A stretch of DNA of 64,000 nt from RBG-13-68-16 sp041494245 (GTDB taxonomy: Bacteria > Acidobacteriota > Thermoanaerobaculia > Thermoanaerobaculales > Thermoanaerobaculaceae): assembly GCA_041494245.1 (NCBI GenBank), contig JBGQAK010000008.1:1-64000 (forward strand), given 5' to 3'. Each line of letters opens with the position of its first letter. The first letter of the stretch is position 1. Positions 17,433 to 26,221 of this stretch are shown in pieces. The notes below the pieces were generated by a model. The model saw only the letters and a list, made by a program, of their open reading frames with translations. It was not told the DNA's origin and did no database searches. The position numbers and the translations under genes were made by a program.

Positions 17433-17461
17433 TTGCGCCGGGCCGACGGCCCGACTAGCAT
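17433..17461 (+). promoter_or_regulatory. Probable promoter for rnd
   Basis: TTGCGC (17433-17438), 17 nt and TAGCAT (17456-17461). The predicted transcription start falls within a few bases of the ATG at 17472, so the mRNA would be leaderless or nearly so. Confidence 0.5.
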
Positions 17462-17471
17462 CGCCCCGGTG

Positions 17472-18638
17472 ATGGTGGCCTCCGGGCTGCATCCTGAGCT
17501 GATCCGCGATCCCGCCCGCGTGCAGGACGTTTGCGCGCGCGCGGCCGCCGTCGGGGTGGTGGCGGTCGACACCGAGTCGGACTCGCTGCACTCCTACTTC
17601 CACAAGGTGTGCCTGATCCAGGTTTCCTTCGCCGGGAACCACTTCGTGCTCGACCCGCTCGCCCTCGCACGCGCGGAGCTGCGGCCGTTCGCGGAGCTGC
17701 TTGCCGACCCGAAGGTGGAGAAGTTGCTGCACGGGGCCGACTACGACCTCAGGGTGCTGGACCGCGACCTGGGAGCCCGGGTGGTGCATCTCCGGGACAC
17801 CCAGGTGGCCGCTCAGCTCCTCGGGGAGCCTCTGACCGGGCTCGCTGCGCTGATCGAGCGCGAGGCCGGCGTCACGCTCGACAAGAAGTACCAGCGCGCC
17901 GACTGGGGCCACCGCCCGCTCACGCCCGAGCTGCTCGCATACGCGGCGGGGGACACCGCCCACCTGGAGCTGCTGCGCTCGCGCCTGGCCGATAAGCTCG
18001 CTGGGCTCGGCAGGCTCCCGTGGTGGGACGAGGAGTGCGCGGCGCTGGAGTCGGTGCGCTGGGAGGAGCCGGCGCCGGACCCGCTCGCGTTCGAGCGCAT
18101 CAAGGGGGCCAGGAAGCTCGCGGGGCAGGCGCGGGACCGCCTGGCGGCGCTGCACCTTTGGCGCGAGCGACAGGCGGCTGCCGACGACGTCCCGCCGTTC
18201 CGCATCGTGAACTCCGAGGTGCTGCTCGAGCTCGCACAGAACCCGCCCGCCGAGCTCACGGCGCTGGCCGCCGTGCACGGCGTCGGTAAGTCCACGGTCC
18301 GGCGGTTCGGGCGGGAGATCTTGTACACAATTTCACAAGCGCCCGCGCTGCCGGAGCTCACGCCGCGCGCGCGCTTCACCCTCGACCGCGTGCGGGAGGC
18401 CCGCGTCAAGCAGGCCCGGGCGGTCCGGGACGGCGTGGCGGCCGCGCTGGCCATCGAGCCCGGCGTGCTCACGTCGCGCGCCGCCCTGGAGGAGGTGGTC
18501 GACCGCCTGCCGCGCGACGAGGGGGAGCTGCGCGGGTGCCTCGCGAGGGCGTGGCGCACGGCGCTCCTGGCGCCGCTGCTTCTGCCGCTGGTGGCGAGCT
18601 GGCGGGCGACGGGTCCCCGCGATGCCCACCCGGCGTGA
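17472..18638 (+). CDS. rnd: Ribonuclease D
   Basis: A 3'-5' exoribonuclease that trims tRNA and other stable RNA precursors. The DEDDy catalytic set is complete: Asp33 and Glu35 (VAVDTES), Asp92 (HGADYD), then Tyr157 and Asp161 (YAAGD). After the nuclease domain (~1-175) come two HRDC-type helical domains (AARKLAGQARDRLAALHLWR and ARVKQARAVRDGVAAAL). The length of 388 is typical. The ATG at 17472 is preferred over GTG 17400 because the conserved domain begins at once and a promoter ends 10 nt before it. It overlaps recO by 17 nt, so both should be one transcript. Confidence 0.9.
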   Translation: MVASGLHPELIRDPARVQDVCARAAAVGVVAVDTESDSLHSYFHKVCLIQVSFAGNHFVLDPLALARAELRPFAELLADPKVEKLLHGADYDLRVLDRDLGARVVHLRDTQVAAQLLGEPLTGLAALIEREAGVTLDKKYQRADWGHRPLTPELLAYAAGDTAHLELLRSRLADKLAGLGRLPWWDEECAALESVRWEEPAPDPLAFERIKGARKLAGQARDRLAALHLWRERQAAADDVPPFRIVNSEVLLELAQNPPAELTALAAVHGVGKSTVRRFGREILYTISQAPALPELTPRARFTLDRVREARVKQARAVRDGVAAALAIEPGVLTSRAALEEVVDRLPRDEGELRGCLARAWRTALLAPLLLPLVASWRATGPRDAHPA

Positions 18639-19392
18639 CGAGGCGTTCGTGCTCACCCGCTACCCGTTCCGGGAGCGGGACCTGGTGGTGGTGTTGCTGA
18701 CCCGCGGGTCGGGGCAGGCGCGGATGGTGGCGCGCCGCGCCCGCACCCTGCGCTCCTCGCAGGCCACCGCGATGGAGGCCCTGGCCCTCATCCGCGTCGA
18801 GTACTTCGAGCGGCCAGGGGCCGAGCTCGCCACCCTGCACGAGGCGTCGGTCGTGCGGTCGGGGTTCCCGCTGGCCGCCGACCCGCCGGCCTGGGCCGCC
18901 GGGCAGGTGGTGGCCGAGCTGGCGTTGCTCTACTGCCCGCCCGGGCAGCGAGCGGAAGCGGCGTTCCGGCTGGTGGACCGCTGCCTGGTCTGCCTGCTGG
19001 ACGGGCACGAGCCGGAGAGCGTCGCGTGGTACGCGGAGTTCTGGTTTCTCAAGCTCGCCGGGGTCTTCCCCGAGCTGGACAGGTGCGGGGTGTGCGGCGT
19101 GGACCTGCCGGACGGGCCGAGGGTCTTCGACCCGGCGGAGAAGCACTTCACCTGCCAGGAGCACCGCCCCGCGCGCTCCGCGGTCAGGATCGGCGCGGCC
19201 GGTACGAGCTGGCTGCAGCGGGCGTCGCGCCTCCCGCTCGAGCAGGTAACCGAGCCCGCCCCCGGGGACGCGGGTGGGTGGCTGGTGACGCTCAGGGAGC
19301 ACTTCACCGAACGGCAGGTCCAGAGCTGGCGCTACCTCCGCTACCTGCTTGACAACCGGGACTCGGGGCCCGGGCCTCGGGACTCGCACTAG
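18622..19392 (+). CDS. recO: DNA repair protein RecO
   Basis: Loads RecA onto single-stranded DNA with RecR in the RecF pathway. The N-terminal OB-fold (residues 1-80) begins with the family pattern ETxAFVLxRYPFRERDLVV and continues LTRGSGQARMVARRARTLR. The helical middle and the zinc-finger part (CGVCGVDLPDG, then CQEH) follow. The C-terminus has the usual RSWRYLRYLL helix. Length 256 fits the family. It begins inside the last codons of rnd (17-nt overlap). No separate promoter is seen, and a weak GC hairpin lies between its stop and the convergent repeat-protein gene. Confidence 0.93.
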   Translation: MPTRRDEAFVLTRYPFRERDLVVVLLTRGSGQARMVARRARTLRSSQATAMEALALIRVEYFERPGAELATLHEASVVRSGFPLAADPPAWAAGQVVAELALLYCPPGQRAEAAFRLVDRCLVCLLDGHEPESVAWYAEFWFLKLAGVFPELDRCGVCGVDLPDGPRVFDPAEKHFTCQEHRPARSAVRIGAAGTSWLQRASRLPLEQVTEPAPGDAGGWLVTLREHFTERQVQSWRYLRYLLDNRDSGPGPRDSH

Positions 19393-19456
19393 CCGTCTTC
19401 GGACGAGCCCCGCGCCCCGAGCCCTGCCGCCGTCCTGCCCGCGGCAGGGACCGCTG

Positions 19457-21355
19457 CTACCGTTGCATTGCGACGGTGGTCGGATCGTTGGTGAGGTTGT
19501 CAACCACCGAGGCGAAGGCGAACACTCCCGACCCCGACTGCACCGTGACCTTGGCGTACCCACGGTCCATCGCCGTCTGCCCAGCCCGGTTCTTGAACGG
19601 CTGAATATCCTGCGCCCACTGCCCCGCGGCCAAACTCACCGTGTAGCTGGTGAGCTTCGTCCCCGCCCCGTTGTAGAGCTCGACCAGCACCGTCGCTGCG
19701 CCCGGCCCCACGTTCACCAGCCCGATGTTGCACCGGTACGAGGCGTTCTCGGTAAGTCCCGCGAGGTACGCGCTCTGCGCCGCAGCGAGCCCGTCGCCGG
19801 CGACCACCGCCGGATAGTCCTGTCCCTGCGTGCCGTTCGGGTAACAGCTCTCTGCGGAAGCGACCTGGTTGTAGGTGCGCGAGGTGACCTTGAGCGGCTG
19901 ATCGGAGAAGATCTGGAGGGCCCCCTGGCCGCTGGCGGAAAGTTGCCCGACCACATCGGTCAGGATCGACTGCGTCCCCGCCGGCACGTAGGTCGTGTTG
20001 GTCACGACGCCGCCGCTGCCGAAGAACTTGATCTGCACGTTGGCCGCGACGCTGCCGGTGTTGAGGAGGCCGAGATCGCTGCGCCACTGGCTCTGCTTGA
20101 GGCCGGGGTTATGGGCGGCCACCGGCACCCAGGCGCCAAACGTGGAGGCCGAGAAGACCCACGCGGCACCGATACCGAGGTTGTCATTGCCGCCACCGAC
20201 GATCGCGGTGGTGCCGTCCCCCGAGATTGCCACCGAGGTGCCCTGTTTGGCGGCCCCGACCGCGCCCGTGCCGACCAGCTTGCTGCCCAGCTGCGACCAC
20301 ACCCCACCCGAGCGCGTGAACACCCACGCGGCACCGGCCAGGGAGTTGTCTTGCCACCCACCGACGATGGTGGTATTGCCGTCTGCCGAGACCGCCACCG
20401 AAACGCCCTGCAGAGCCGCCCCGACAGCGCCCGTGCCCACGAGCTTGTTGCCCTGCTGCGACCACACCCCACCCGAGCGTGTGAACACCCACGTGGCGCC
20501 GGCAGCGGAGTTGTCCTGGTATCCACCGACGATGGCGGTGTTTCCATCTCCCGAGATGGCCACCGAGACCCCCTGGTAGGAAACCCCGACGGCGCCCGTG
20601 CCGACCAGCTTACTGCCCTGCTGCGACCAGACTCCACCGCTGCCTGTGAACACCCAGGTGGCGCCGGCAGCGGAGTTGTCCTGGTATCCACCGACGATGG
20701 CGGTGGTGCCGTCCCCAGAGATCGCCACCGAGACGCCCTGAGAGGCAGCCCCGGCGGCGCCCGTGCCGACCAGCTTGCTCCCTGGCTGCGACCACACCCC
20801 GCCCGAGCGCGTGTACACCCACGCGGCGCCGACATTGGTGTTGTCACCTTCCCCACCGACGATGGCGGTATTCCCATCTGCCGAGATCGCCACTGAACGG
20901 CCCTGGTGGCTAGGCCCGACCGCGCCCGTGCCGACCAACTTGTTCCCCTGCTGCGACCACACACCCCCGCTGCGCGTGAAAACCCACGCGGCGCCGACAC
21001 CGGAGTCGTCGCTAAACCCGCCGACGATCGCGGTGGTGCCATCCGCCGAGATCGCCACCGAGATGCCCTGCCACGCAGACCCGACGGCGCCCGTGCCGAT
21101 AAGCTTGCCCCCCTGCTGCGACCACACCCCACCCGAGCGCGTGAACACCCACGCGGCGCCCGCACTCGAGTTGTCCTGGTACCCACCGACGATGGCGGTG
21201 GTACCGTCTGCCGAGATCGCCGCGTCGGACCCGCCCTGGTGGGCGGTCCCGACGGCGCCCGTGCCAACCAGCTTGCTCCCTTGCTGGGTGAACTGCGCCG
21301 CCGCTGCATGCGCAAGGAATAGCATCCCGAGGACAGCACATACCTGCCGTGTCAT
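19457..21355 (-). CDS. Secreted seven-repeat beta-propeller protein, copy A
   Basis: A signal peptide (VCAVLGMLFLAHAAAA) is followed by seven ~55-residue repeats of the form GSKLVGTGAVGxxxQGxSVAIS / ADGxTAIVGGxxDN / AAWVFTRSGGVWSQ, the pattern of FG-GAP-like beta-propeller blades. The repeats end near residue 411 and give way to a C-terminal beta domain (WVPVAAHNPGLKQSQWRSDL, IGLVNVGPGAATVLVELYNG) ending DPTTVAMQR. The Asp-rich loops (ADGxTA) could bind calcium. CAGGAGGGGACC precedes the ATG. It lies 27 nt after copy B (21383) on the same strand with nearly identical ends, so it arose by tandem duplication. The role is unknown; a cell-surface or secreted scaffold is inferred. Confidence 0.82.
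   Translation of the reverse strand: MTRQVCAVLGMLFLAHAAAAQFTQQGSKLVGTGAVGTAHQGGSDAAISADGTTAIVGGYQDNSSAGAAWVFTRSGGVWSQQGGKLIGTGAVGSAWQGISVAISADGTTAIVGGFSDDSGVGAAWVFTRSGGVWSQQGNKLVGTGAVGPSHQGRSVAISADGNTAIVGGEGDNTNVGAAWVYTRSGGVWSQPGSKLVGTGAAGAASQGVSVAISGDGTTAIVGGYQDNSAAGATWVFTGSGGVWSQQGSKLVGTGAVGVSYQGVSVAISGDGNTAIVGGYQDNSAAGATWVFTRSGGVWSQQGNKLVGTGAVGAALQGVSVAVSADGNTTIVGGWQDNSLAGAAWVFTRSGGVWSQLGSKLVGTGAVGAAKQGTSVAISGDGTTAIVGGGNDNLGIGAAWVFSASTFGAWVPVAAHNPGLKQSQWRSDLGLLNTGSVAANVQIKFFGSGGVVTNTTYVPAGTQSILTDVVGQLSASGQGALQIFSDQPLKVTSRTYNQVASAESCYPNGTQGQDYPAVVAGDGLAAAQSAYLAGLTENASYRCNIGLVNVGPGAATVLVELYNGAGTKLTSYTVSLAAGQWAQDIQPFKNRAGQTAMDRGYAKVTVQSGSGVFAFASVVDNLTNDPTTVAMQR
20123..21280 (-). repeat. Seven ~165-bp coding repeats in copy A
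   Basis: Seven successive units of about 55 codons each. Conserved parts include the reverse complements of GGCAAGCTGGTCGGCACGGG-like and GATGGC-like segments. The blocks align with those in copy B. Confidence 0.85.
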
Positions 21356-21382
21356 GGTCCCCTCCTGTCGGAACACACCACC

Positions 21383-23284
21383 CTACCGCTGCATGGCGAC
21401 GGTGGTCGGATCGTTGGTGAGGTTGTCAACCACCGAGGCGAAGGCGAACACTCCCGACCCCGACTGCACCGTGACCTTGGCGTACCCACGGTCCATCGCC
21501 GTCTGCCCCGCCTTGTTGAGGAACGGCTGCGTCTCCTGCAACCACTGCCCCGCGGCCAACGACACCGTGTAGTCGGTGAGCTTCGTCCCGGCCCCGTTGT
21601 AGAGCTCGACCAGCACGCTCGCGGCGCCCGACCCCACGTTCACCAGCCCGATGTTGCACCGGTACGAGGCGTTCTCGGTAAGTCCCGCGAGGTACGCGCT
21701 CTGCCCCGCAGCCAGCCCGTCGCCGGCGACCACCGCCGGGTAGTCCTGCCCCTGCGTGCCGTTGGGGTAACAGCTCGCGTCCGACGAGACCTGGTTGTAG
21801 GTGCGCGAGGTGACCTCGAGCGGCTGGTCGGAGAGGATCTCGAGGGCTCCCTGGCCGCTGGCGCCGAGTTGCCCGACCACACCGGTCAGGATCGATTGCG
21901 TCCCAGCCGGCACGTAGGTCGTGTTGGCCACGACGCCGCCGCTGCCGAAGAACTTGATCTGCGCGTTGGCCGCGACGCTGCCGGTGTTAAGCAGGCCGAG
22001 ATCGGTGCGCCAATGGCTCTGTTTGAGGCCAGGGTTGGAGGCCGCCACCGGCACCCAGACAGCGAAGGAGGTGGAGGACAAGAAGACCCACGCGGCGCCG
22101 GCCTGGAAGTTGTCATTGGGGCCACCGACGATGACGGTGGCGCCGTCCCCCGAGATCGCCACCGAGGCGCCCTGATGGGCGGCCCCGACGACGTCCGTGC
22201 CGAGCAGCTTGCTGCCCTGCTGCGACCACACCCCACCCGAGCGCCTGTACACCCACGCGGCGCCGGATTCGGAGTTGTCCCGCCACCCGCCGACAATGGC
22301 GGTGTTCCCATCTCCCGAGATCGCCACCGAGGCGCCCTGCAGAGAGAGCCCAACGGCGTCCGTGCCGACGAGCTTGGCGCCCTGCTGCGACCACACCCCG
22401 CCCGAGCGCGTGAACACCCACGCGGCACCGACACCGGCGTTGTCCTGGTACCCGCCGACGACGGCGGTGTTTCCATCTCCCGAGATCGCCACCGAGATGC
22501 CCTGGGACGAAAGCCCGACGACGCCCGTGCCGACGAGCTTGGCGCCCTGCTGCGACCACACCCCGCCCGAGCGCGTGAACACCCACGCCGCGCCGCGGGC
22601 ATCGGAGTGGTCGATGTACCCGCCGACGATGGCGGTGGAGCCGTCGGCCGAGATCGCCACCGAGGAGCCCTGATAGGCCTGCCCGGAGGCGCCCGTGCCG
22701 ACCAGCTTGCCGCCCTGCTGCGACCACACCTCCCCGCTGCGGGTGAACACCCACGCGGCGCCAGCGTTCGAGTTGTCGGCGTACCCGCCGACGATGGCGG
22801 TGGTACCGTCCGCCGAGATCGCCACCGAGTAGCCCTGCCACGCAGCCCCAACGGCGCCCGTGCCAACGAGCTTGGAGCCCTGCTGCGACCACACCCCACC
22901 GCTACGTATGAACACCCACGCGGCGCCGGCATTGCTGTTTTCCTGGATTCCGCCGGCGATGGCGGTGTTGCCGTCGGCCGAGATTGCCACCGACCAGCCC
23001 AGCTGGGCATTCCCGACAGCACCCGTGCCGACCAGCTTGCTGCCCTGCTGCGACCACCCCCCCCCGCTGCGCGTGTACACCCACGCGGCGCCGCGGAATC
23101 CATTGTCTATGCGGCCGCCGACGATGGCGGTGGTACCGTCCGCCGAGATCGCCACCGACCAGCCCTGCTGGCCAGCGTCGACCGCGTCCGTGCCGACCAG
23201 CTTGCTCCCCTGCTGGGTGAACTGCGCCGTCGCTGCATGCGCAAGGAACAGCATCCCGACGACCAAACCTGCCTGCCGTGTCAT
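21383..23284 (-). CDS. Secreted seven-repeat beta-propeller protein, copy B
   Basis: Paralog of the gene at 19457 with the same architecture: signal peptide (GLVVGMLFLAHAATA), seven ~55-residue repeats (one, unit 4, is one residue longer) and the same C-terminal domain, almost identical in its last ~60 residues. Differences between the copies lie mainly in the loop tetrads after GTGAVG and in the xxDN turns. These are the surface-exposed blade loops if it folds as a propeller. The ATG at 23284 has the same GGAGGGGACC ribosome site as copy A. The promoter at 23327-23354 lies just upstream. As the first gene of the pair it probably drives copy A as well. Confidence 0.82.
   Translation of the reverse strand: MTRQAGLVVGMLFLAHAATAQFTQQGSKLVGTDAVDAGQQGWSVAISADGTTAIVGGRIDNGFRGAAWVYTRSGGGWSQQGSKLVGTGAVGNAQLGWSVAISADGNTAIAGGIQENSNAGAAWVFIRSGGVWSQQGSKLVGTGAVGAAWQGYSVAISADGTTAIVGGYADNSNAGAAWVFTRSGEVWSQQGGKLVGTGASGQAYQGSSVAISADGSTAIVGGYIDHSDARGAAWVFTRSGGVWSQQGAKLVGTGVVGLSSQGISVAISGDGNTAVVGGYQDNAGVGAAWVFTRSGGVWSQQGAKLVGTDAVGLSLQGASVAISGDGNTAIVGGWRDNSESGAAWVYRRSGGVWSQQGSKLLGTDVVGAAHQGASVAISGDGATVIVGGPNDNFQAGAAWVFLSSTSFAVWVPVAASNPGLKQSHWRTDLGLLNTGSVAANAQIKFFGSGGVVANTTYVPAGTQSILTGVVGQLGASGQGALEILSDQPLEVTSRTYNQVSSDASCYPNGTQGQDYPAVVAGDGLAAGQSAYLAGLTENASYRCNIGLVNVGSGAASVLVELYNGAGTKLTDYTVSLAAGQWLQETQPFLNKAGQTAMDRGYAKVTVQSGSGVFAFASVVDNLTNDPTTVAMQR
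22052..23209 (-). repeat. Seven ~165-bp coding repeats in copy B
   Basis: Same unit as in copy A. The two arrays share long near-identical DNA stretches and are direct (same-strand) repeats, so unequal crossing-over could delete or fuse the genes. Confidence 0.85.
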
Positions 23285-23326
23285 GGTCCCCTCCTGTCGC
23301 CGCTCACCACCAGAATGGCTGGCGAC

Positions 23327-23354
23327 ACTATAAGCCCCGTCTCAGGAACGTCAA
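23327..23354 (-). promoter_or_regulatory. Strong sigma70-like promoter for the repeat-protein pair
   Basis: On the minus strand TTGACG (23354-23349), a 16-nt spacer and TATAGT (23332-23327) lie about 43 nt before the ATG at 23284. Confidence 0.75.
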
Positions 23355-23480
23355 GGATCCGCCTCCCAGCAAAAGACGACCCGCGGGGCGCCGCAGTTGA
23401 GCGCGTCGGATCATGATGGGCGCATGCCGCCTAGCCATGTAGATTTGCCCGGAGAGCCGGCGCTGCCCTTTTTCTGGGGG

Positions 23481-23879
23481 CTACGCCGGCACTGCCTTGT
23501 GACCGTACGCGATGACGCCGGCCTCGCCGTCCTCCTGGATGCGGCGGAACTCGAGGCGGACCGGCAACCCGATCTCGACCTTCGCGGGGTCGACGTCCGC
23601 GATCTGGCAGGTCACGCGCCCGCCACCCTCCAGCTCCACCACCGCCAGCGCGTAGGGGACCTCGTTCCGGTGGCTCGCAGGCCCTACGTGGATCACGGTG
23701 TAGGTGACCACGCGCCCCTCCGGCTTGACGGTCACGGGTGCGAGCGTGCGTCCGCGGCACTCGGGGCAGACCAGGCGGGCGGGGAACGAGACCGCGCCGC
23801 ACTTCTCGCAGCGCACACCCTGCAGCCGGTATCGGGAAGGGAACTCGCGCGCCACGCGCGCCGGGTTAAGCGGGCTCAT
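23481..23879 (-). CDS. DUF35 OB-fold protein with rubredoxin-like zinc ribbon
   Basis: Small scaffold protein that bridges a thiolase and HMG-CoA synthase so that acetoacetyl-CoA is channelled. The N-terminus has a zinc ribbon (CEKCG, then CPECRG; residues 24-42) and the rest is an OB fold (GRVVTYTVIHVGPAS, GLPVRLEFRRIQEDGEAGVI). The length of 132 is normal for the family. Its start overlaps the stop of the thiolase gene by 4 nt (ATGA), so it is the last gene of a three-gene leftward operon. In archaea the three proteins form one complex; the same is inferred here. Confidence 0.9.
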   Translation of the reverse strand: MSPLNPARVAREFPSRYRLQGVRCEKCGAVSFPARLVCPECRGRTLAPVTVKPEGRVVTYTVIHVGPASHRNEVPYALAVVELEGGGRVTCQIADVDPAKVEIGLPVRLEFRRIQEDGEAGVIAYGHKAVPA

Positions 23880-25039
23880 GACACCACCTCCAGGATGTGG
23901 ACGACGGTCGAGGCGCCGGTCCCGCCCATGTTCTGGGTGAGGCCGACCTGAGCGCCCGCGACCTGCCGCTTGCTGGCAGCCCCGCGCAGCTGCGTGGTGA
24001 TCTCCGCTGCCTGTGCGACACCGGTGGCGCCGACGGGGTGCCCCTTGGACTTGAGGCCTCCGGACGGGTTGACCGGCAGTTCACCGCCGAGGGCTGTGCG
24101 GCCGGAGGCCGCCTGGGAGCCGCCCTGGCCCGGTTTGCAGAACCCGAGCGCCTCGAGAACGATGATCTCGGCGATCGTGAAGCAGTCGTGCACCTCGGCG
24201 ACGTGCACGTCCTTCGGTGTCTTGCCGGCCATCTGGAACGCCCGCTGCGCGGCCAGCGTGGTTGCCGGCAGCGCCGTCATGTCGGCGCGCGACTGCAGGG
24301 CGATGCGGTCGGTGGCGTGGCCGACGCCCGCGATGCGGACGAGGGGACGGCCGCGCGCGAGCCTGCGTGCGACCCCGATCTCCGCGAGCACGACGGCCGC
24401 GGCGCCGTCGGTGATCGGCGAGCAGTCCAGGATGTTGAGCGGCTCCGCGACCTTCGCCGAGCCGATCACGTCCTTGACGGTGATCTCCTGGCGGTACTGG
24501 GCGTGGGGGTTGAGCGCGCCGTGCCTGTGGTTCTTCACGGCCACCATCGCGAGCTGCTCGCGCGTGGTCCCGAAGCGCGCCATGTGGGCGCGCGCCATCA
24601 TCGCGTAGAGACCGGGGAAGGTGGCACCGCAAAACACCTCGAGCTCGGCGTCCGCGGCGGCGGCGAGGGCGGCGGTGCAGTCGTCGCCGGAGACGTCGGT
24701 CATCTTCTCGACGCCGGTCACCAGCACCACGTCCGCGAGCCCGGAGGCCACCTCGGCGAAACCGGCCTTGAGCGCCACGCCGCCCGAGGCGCACGCGGAC
24801 TCCACGCGGGTGGCCGGCACGCCGGCCATGCCCAGCTCGTCCGCCAGCAGGGCCCCCAGGTGCTCCTGGCCGACGAACAGGCCGGGCGTCATGCTGCCGA
24901 CCGTGATGGAGTCGACGCGATCGAGGCCGGCGTCGTCGAGCGCCGCCAGCGCCGCCTCGGTCCACAGCGTCCTCAACGACGCATCCCACACCTCGCCCCA
25001 CCTGGAGAGGCCCACCCCGACGATTGCGACGTCTCGCAT
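23876..25039 (-). CDS. Archaeal-type acetoacetyl-CoA thiolase
   Basis: Catalyses the reversible condensation of two acetyl-CoA. The nucleophilic Cys is in ESACASGG (~85-90), His in EVHDCFTIAE, and the second Cys/His region in KSKGHPVGATG; all three are needed. Length 387 fits this subgroup, which is related to SCP-x thiolases and lacks the loop of the FadA type. The adjacent DUF35 (4-nt overlap) and HMG-CoA synthase (13-nt gap) genes place it in an HMG-CoA-forming unit. An acyl-CoA of another length cannot be excluded. There is no visible ribosome site stronger than GGGGAGG upstream of the ATG at 25039. Confidence 0.9.
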   Translation of the reverse strand: MRDVAIVGVGLSRWGEVWDASLRTLWTEAALAALDDAGLDRVDSITVGSMTPGLFVGQEHLGALLADELGMAGVPATRVESACASGGVALKAGFAEVASGLADVVLVTGVEKMTDVSGDDCTAALAAAADAELEVFCGATFPGLYAMMARAHMARFGTTREQLAMVAVKNHRHGALNPHAQYRQEITVKDVIGSAKVAEPLNILDCSPITDGAAAVVLAEIGVARRLARGRPLVRIAGVGHATDRIALQSRADMTALPATTLAAQRAFQMAGKTPKDVHVAEVHDCFTIAEIIVLEALGFCKPGQGGSQAASGRTALGGELPVNPSGGLKSKGHPVGATGVAQAAEITTQLRGAASKRQVAGAQVGLTQNMGGTGASTVVHILEVVS

Positions 25040-25051
25040 GGTCTCCTCCCC

Positions 25052-26101
25052 TCACTCGCCCATTCGGATCTTGCCGCGCAGCTTGGCGTACGTTCCGTAG
25101 CTCACGTACTGCTTCGCGTTGTCGAGCTGCTCGCGGGTGCCGGGTGCGGCGGCGCGCACGTCATTGATACGTTCGGTCACCGTCCAAACGAAGCCGTCCG
25201 AACCCGCCCCGGAGCCATACGAGACCATGAGGATGCGGTCCCCGGGCTTGGCCTTGTCGAGGATCGCGGTCAGGCCGATCGGTGAGGCGCCCGAGTAGGT
25301 GTTGCCGAGCCAGGGCGAGAGCCACCCGGTCTCCATCTGCTCACGGGTGAACCCCGCCATCTTCCCGGCGCGCATCGGGAACTTTCCGTTGGGCTGGTGG
25401 AAGACGGCGTACGCGAAGTCCTGCGGCTTCAGGCCGGTCTTCTCAAGGAGCATGCGCGTCGCGCCGAGCGTGTGCTTGAAGTACGCCGGCTCACCGGTGA
25501 AGCGCCCGGCGTGGCGCGGATAGCGCATGTACTCACGCCGCCAGAAATCAGGCGTGTCGGTCATGAAGGAAACCTGGGCATCCATCGTGGCGACGAGGTT
25601 GGAAGCGCCGAAGATGAACGCCGCGGCGCCCGCCGCGGCCGAGTACTCGAGCGCGTCGCCGGGGGCCCCCTGCGAGGTGTCGGCCCCGACCGCGAGGGCG
25701 TGCTGGACCTCGCCGGACTTGACCAGGGCGGCCGCGAGGAACATCCCCTCGCTTCCGGCCTTGCACGCGAACTCCAGGTCGGCGCAGTGCACGGCGGGGG
25801 TCGCGCCCAGCGCCTCGGCCACCACAGTGCCGGAGGGCTTCACGGCGTACGGGTGCGACTCGGAGCCCACGTAGACGGCACCGATGGAGAGGGGATCGAT
25901 CCCGGCGCGCGCCAGAGCCCGGCGCGCCGCGGTCACCGACATGGTGATGGTGTCCTCGTCCGCGGCGGGGACCGACTTCTCGTGGAGCTCGAGCCCGCGC
26001 TCGTACGTGGCGGCGTCCGCGCCCCACACCGCGGCGATCTCGCTCAGGCGGATGCGGCGCCTCGGGATATAGGCGCCATAGCCGACGATACCGACGCTCA
26101 T
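25052..26101 (-). CDS. Hydroxymethylglutaryl-CoA synthase, archaeal type
   Basis: Condenses acetoacetyl-CoA with acetyl-CoA to give HMG-CoA. The 349-residue thiolase-fold protein has the catalytic Cys in EFACKAGSEG (~115), a His in FHQPNGKFP and the ending GSDGFVWTVTERI. The start at 26101 follows GGGGAGG and begins MSVGIVGYGAYIPRRRI; the longer open frame to 27643 is a shadow of the gene on the other strand. It is the first gene of a leftward trio with thiolase and DUF35. HMG-CoA can feed the mevalonate pathway, or serve in leucine or terpene catabolism run in reverse with the neighbouring AtuA-like gene; no reductase or lyase is in the window to decide. Confidence 0.92.
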   Translation of the reverse strand: MSVGIVGYGAYIPRRRIRLSEIAAVWGADAATYERGLELHEKSVPAADEDTITMSVTAARRALARAGIDPLSIGAVYVGSESHPYAVKPSGTVVAEALGATPAVHCADLEFACKAGSEGMFLAAALVKSGEVQHALAVGADTSQGAPGDALEYSAAAGAAAFIFGASNLVATMDAQVSFMTDTPDFWRREYMRYPRHAGRFTGEPAYFKHTLGATRMLLEKTGLKPQDFAYAVFHQPNGKFPMRAGKMAGFTREQMETGWLSPWLGNTYSGASPIGLTAILDKAKPGDRILMVSYGSGAGSDGFVWTVTERINDVRAAAPGTREQLDNAKQYVSYGTYAKLRGKIRMGE

Positions 26102-26221
26102 GCTGGCCTCCCCCTGCAGATGTGGCCGGCAATCTCCGGGCGCGGCCACCCGCGCGAAGGTAACCCGGATCGGCGGCGCTCGCAAGGGGAAACGGGCTAG
26201 ACTTCCTGCGCGAGGAGACGC

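Noticed and set aside
19422..19449. 9-bp hairpin between recO and the repeat-protein gene
   Set aside because: Loop of 10 and no T run on either strand; may slow polymerase but not called a terminator.
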